DNA of 9,510 nucleotides from an uncultured Flavobacteriales bacterium (GTDB lineage Bacteria; Bacteroidota; Bacteroidia; Flavobacteriales_D; Sanyastnellaceae). The stretch lies in contig CAJXOV010000052.1 of the NCBI GenBank assembly GCA_913057815.1, forward strand, positions 1 to 9,510. The letters run 5' to 3'. How positions within the stretch are numbered: position 1 is the stretch's first letter; every line of letters begins with the position of its first letter. Shown one piece after another: positions 7,763 to 9,510 of the stretch. The position numbers were made by a program, and so were the translations under genes. The notes under the pieces were generated by a model. The model worked only from the letters and a program-made list of their open reading frames with translations. It did not search any database and had not been told where the DNA came from.

Positions 7763-8056
7763 ATGTATTATTCAGCAGATTTTTTAGGTGCATTGCGCAC
7801 TATAGCCATTGTCTTACTCGTAATTTACGGATTACGCTTTATAGCTAAATTGTTAGCCCCTTGGATGATGAGAAAAGCCCAGTCTAAAATTCAAAATATG
7901 GCTGAGGAACAAATGCGAGGAAGAGGGTTCTCGAACAATTCTACTCAACAGAAACCTGAGGGATCGGTTACTGTTCAGAGCGTTGACAAGAAAAAACGAA
8001 AAGGAATTTCGAATAATTCAGATGATGAATATGTGGATTACGAAGTAGTAGAATAA
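7763..8056 (+). CDS. Small single-pass membrane protein, DUF4834-like
   Basis: This 97-aa protein of unknown function has an N-terminal hydrophobic helix at about residues 8-36 (core IAIVLLVIYGLRFIAKLL) that ends in APWMMRKAQ. A polar, Lys-rich and Asn/Gln-rich middle follows, and then an acidic end, DEYVDYEVVE. One membrane anchor, a basic linker and a closing E-Y-V-D-Y-E motif is the layout I know from the Bacteroidota family DUF4834. The assignment is from memory of that pattern. The ATG at 7763 is chosen; an in-frame GTG at 7754 would add only three residues. It follows the MFS gene in the same direction by 64 bp, but nothing in the sequence ties the two functions together. Confidence 0.7.
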   Translation: MYYSADFLGALRTIAIVLLVIYGLRFIAKLLAPWMMRKAQSKIQNMAEEQMRGRGFSNNSTQQKPEGSVTVQSVDKKKRKGISNNSDDEYVDYEVVE

Positions 8057-8065
8057 ATACACTTA

Positions 8066-8096
8066 TAAAAAAGGGTCGGAAACCACCCCGACCCTC
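8066..8096 (-). terminator. Intrinsic terminator, minus strand
   Basis: On the minus strand, AGGGTCGG (8088-8095) pairs perfectly with CCGACCCT (8072-8079) across an 8-nt loop, and six T residues follow (8072-8067). The T tract is on the minus strand only, so it does not act as a canonical terminator for the plus-strand DUF4834-like gene, although the hairpin lies 15 bp past that stop. It could end the DUF1853-like transcript, about 136 bp downstream of its stop, or a separate short RNA that starts near 8156. Confidence 0.8.
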
Positions 8097-8156
8097 ATAC
8101 CAAGTAATATTTATTAACCTTAACCAAACTTTCAGACTAATTAGCTTGAAATTTTG
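8067..8156 (-). ncRNA. Candidate small RNA of about 90 nt
   Basis: A perfect -7 element on the minus strand (TACTTTTG, 8170-8163, followed by C) predicts transcription from about 8156. An intrinsic terminator ends near 8067, giving a stand-alone unit of about 90 nt in a gap where neither flanking gene needs it. The 5' part is A/T-rich and shows no stable fold by eye. The only internal ATG (8098) opens an 11-codon frame that lies across the terminator and is not credible as a gene. No known RNA family is recognised. It could instead be an extended 3' end of the DUF1853-like mRNA. Confidence 0.35.
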
Positions 8157-8162
8157 GGAGCG

Positions 8163-8170
8163 CAAAAGTA
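8163..8170 (-). promoter_or_regulatory. -7 promoter element, minus strand, upstream of the candidate small RNA
   Basis: The minus strand reads TACTTTTG followed by CGC, an exact match to the Bacteroidota consensus TAnnTTTG. It lies 62 bp beyond the DUF1853-like stop codon. No clear -33 TTTG is seen at the expected spacing. A chance match in AT-rich DNA is possible. Confidence 0.45.
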
Positions 8171-8231
8171 CTTATTCCAACCCTTTCACCATCAGTTTTT
8201 AAATTCTTTTTATTTCTACACTAACGTACAT

Positions 8232-9143
8232 CTATTCCATTGTAGGCCATACATCTAAAACAACAGCTACCCTCAAGTCTTCAATGAAGTGACCATTTTC
8301 ATATTTCAGTCTTCCTAACATCACCCCAAAATTATACTCTTCTAAAAGCCACTGAACTCTAGGTTGAATCGCTATTTCAGAAAATAAATCTTCATCATCT
8401 GATGCTATATATTCAGAAAACCAGTTTTGCTTAGATAAAACCACCCAGGTATTATCTGCTTTAAAAAACTCAGAAATATCACTTTGTCTTATAAATAATC
8501 CCGAACTATGATTCGGTAAGGAGAATTTCGGAGACTTTGCTTTTTTAAGATCTTTCCAATAATAAAAAAAGAATCCCTTCATCATTAAAAACGGATGAGG
8601 CTTGCTAATACCACTGTCTTCGAGAAATTTTATTCCTTCTTCTCTTTCGAAAATGCTAAGTTGTTTTTTAAACTTGATCATTTTATCTTCGAGTGTATCC
8701 TTAGCGTTTATCCCTTTCCAGTTAGCCTGCAATCCTGAGTTATTATATCCTAGGTAATATTTAGCTGCCACTTCTATATGCCATAAATCACCAGAACTAA
8801 TGTCTTTTACTATGTAATCAATTTCCCCTAAAGTGATTTTATTTTTACTAATTGGCTGATTAGATGCTAATACTTCAAACTTTCCGCTCTTATTTAACCA
8901 ATATTCTATGAACTTCTCAAATCGTTTGCCTAAAAGCTGTCTACCCTCAGTATGCATAAACTGATGTAATTCATCAGGATTAGAGTCTTGTTCTAGTAAA
9001 AATTTATGACAACGCTTAATTTCCTCTTCAAACCATTTCTGATCTAAAACTTTGAAGTGATTTAATTTGGGATCAAAAGACATTAGCGGAGCACTGCTAA
9101 TAATCCATGCCAAATCGTTTACTATTTTATGTTTAAAAACCAT
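8232..9143 (-). CDS. DUF1853-like protein with PD-(D/E)XK nuclease-type core
   Basis: This 303-aa protein of unknown function probably acts in the cytoplasm, as I see no signal peptide or membrane helix. The N-terminal VNDLAWIISSAPLM (8-21) and the core GKRFEKFIEYWL (72-83), GEIDYIV (106-112) and LWHIEVAAKYYLG (120-132) match what I know of the DUF1853 family. The core has the layout of the PD-(D/E)XK superfamily: a helix Glu (E76), D109, then E124-x3-K128. All putative metal-binding and catalytic residues are present, so a nuclease fold is plausible, but no substrate is known for the family. The start is supported because family similarity begins within ten residues of the ATG. It diverges from the 79-aa gene with 40 bp between start codons and overlapping promoters. 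No partner methylase, helicase or defence gene is visible. Confidence 0.72.
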   Translation of the reverse strand: MVFKHKIVNDLAWIISSAPLMSFDPKLNHFKVLDQKWFEEEIKRCHKFLLEQDSNPDELHQFMHTEGRQLLGKRFEKFIEYWLNKSGKFEVLASNQPISKNKITLGEIDYIVKDISSGDLWHIEVAAKYYLGYNNSGLQANWKGINAKDTLEDKMIKFKKQLSIFEREEGIKFLEDSGISKPHPFLMMKGFFFYYWKDLKKAKSPKFSLPNHSSGLFIRQSDISEFFKADNTWVVLSKQNWFSEYIASDDEDLFSEIAIQPRVQWLLEEYNFGVMLGRLKYENGHFIEDLRVAVVLDVWPTME

Positions 9144-9162
9144 ATTATTTGTGCTCTAAGGC

Positions 9163-9170
9163 TATCTTTG
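9163..9170 (+). promoter_or_regulatory. -7 promoter element of the 79-aa gene
   Basis: TATCTTTG followed by C matches TAnnTTTG exactly. It ends 13 nt before the ATG at 9184, so the transcript would start near 9177 with a leader of only about 7 nt. That fits an almost leaderless message with no room for a Shine-Dalgarno. A well-spaced -33 element is not seen; the nearest TTTG (9148-9151) is too close. Confidence 0.6.
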
Positions 9171-9176
9171 CTAACG

Positions 9177-9184
9177 CAAAATAA
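9177..9184 (-). promoter_or_regulatory. -7-like promoter element of the DUF1853-like gene
   Basis: The minus strand reads TTATTTTG, one mismatch from TAnnTTTG, and is followed by C. It would start transcription near 9170, about 27 nt before the ATG at 9143. It faces the plus-strand element at 9163-9170, and together they form the inverted repeat TTTGC-TAAC-GCAAA (9167-9180). Confidence 0.4.
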
Positions 9185-9423
9185 TGAGAGTAGTAGCTGA
9201 AATACCACATTCGCATTTTAAAATTCAAGTTTTTAGTTGGAACGCTAAGTACCAAATTAAAATTGAAATTGACCAATACGAGCAAACTTACAAGGTTTCT
9301 GAAACAAATGTGAACAGTTTAGAAGATGTGAAATCATTGATTACCGAAGATTTTTTAAATAAAGTAATGGGAAGAATGATCTCTATGAGAGAAGATTGGA
9401 ACCTTGCCCTGAAAACAATTTAA
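9184..9423 (+). CDS. Small conserved-looking protein of unknown function
   Basis: This 79-aa soluble-looking protein has no signal peptide or membrane segment. The N-terminal half alternates polar and hydrophobic residues as in a beta-sheet (MRVVAEIPHSHFKIQVFSW, then YQIKIEIDQYEQTYKV). The C-terminal part looks helical (LEDVKSLI, then FLNKVMGRMISMREDW). I have an impression of similar unnamed proteins in Bacteroidota but cannot attach a family. The ATG is set by the promoter 13 nt upstream. The next gene starts 1 nt after its stop codon, so the two are almost surely co-transcribed and perhaps translationally coupled. It diverges from the DUF1853-like gene. Confidence 0.72.
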   Translation: MRVVAEIPHSHFKIQVFSWNAKYQIKIEIDQYEQTYKVSETNVNSLEDVKSLITEDFLNKVMGRMISMREDWNLALKTI

Positions 9424-9424
9424 C

Positions 9425-9510
9425 ATGACAGGAAAAATTAGTCTAGCTATGAATATCATTTTAGCTATAGCAGTTATATATCTATTTACTAAGATAGTTT
9501 CTGACGACTC
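9425..9510 (+). CDS. Partial gene, N-terminal membrane or signal-anchor segment, runs off the window
   Basis: The frame opens with ATG at 9425, 1 nt after the stop of the 79-aa gene, and stays open for 28 codons to the window edge. The peptide begins MTGKISLAMNIILAIAVIYL and continues FTKIVSDDS, a short basic start plus one hydrophobic helix, typical of a signal anchor or uncleaved signal peptide. Some Bacteroidota OmpH/Skp-like periplasmic chaperones begin in a similar way, but the visible part is too short to name the protein. The frame is given weight mainly by its tight spacing to the gene before it. Confidence 0.6.
   Translation, partial: MTGKISLAMNIILAIAVIYLFTKIVSDD

Noticed and set aside
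8063..8098. 11-codon peptide beginning at 8098 on the minus strand
   Set aside because: It lies across the terminator stem and T tract, so a ribosome could not translate it without destroying the terminator.
7968..8165. 65-codon minus-strand frame starting with TTG beside the small-RNA promoter
   Set aside because: Its TTG start lies inside the promoter element, it runs through the terminator hairpin, and it continues antisense to the DUF4834-like gene, so it cannot be a real coding unit.
8232..9423. Toxin-antitoxin or defence pair made of the nuclease-like and 79-aa proteins
   Set aside because: The genes are divergent and not co-directional, the small protein is joined to a different downstream gene, and neither resembles a known toxin or antitoxin.

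Overview
The window looks like a piece of a marine-type Flavobacteriales (Bacteroidota) genome. Four things point there. The DNA is AT-rich. Three intergenic sites match the Bacteroidota -7 promoter element TAnnTTTG, each followed by C. There are small proteins of types I associate with Bacteroidota, such as a DUF4834-like protein. The secreted amylase carries the GCTD...DDGSC motifs typical of flavobacterial extracellular proteins. Genus and species cannot be given. The first 26 bases are an Illumina Nextera transposon adapter remnant, so the left edge is a contig end from a sequenced library and not genomic sequence.

Layout, left to right. A large secreted GH13 alpha-amylase-family enzyme (minus strand, 101-3346) has a CBM48-like N-terminus, three glycogen-binding-like modules and a dockerin-like calcium loop at the end. 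A 219-bp divergent intergenic region separates it from carB (plus, 3566-6382). carB encodes a carbamoyl-phosphate synthase large subunit that lacks the C-terminal allosteric domain. It has its own promoter, a leader hairpin next to the start codon and a strong GAAA-loop terminator. An MFS exporter-like transporter (6475-7698) and a DUF4834-like single-pass membrane protein (7763-8056) follow on the plus strand. A 175-bp gap then holds a minus-strand promoter motif and, about 65 bp on, an intrinsic terminator, which together outline a possible small RNA of about 90 nt. A DUF1853-like PD-(D/E)XK-fold protein (minus, 8232-9143) and a 79-aa conserved-looking protein (plus, 9184-9423) diverge from promoter elements that face each other and overlap. 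A last gene, with an N-terminal membrane segment, starts 1 nt after the 79-aa gene and runs off the window.

The genes do not form one pathway. carB serves pyrimidine and arginine synthesis, the amylase serves external alpha-glucan use, and the rest are transport, envelope or unknown. I see no transposase, integrase, CRISPR array, tRNA or rRNA, and no convincing new defence or mobile system. The points most worth checking are the candidate small RNA, the face-to-face promoter pair, the shortened CarB with its leader hairpin, and the modular tail of the amylase.
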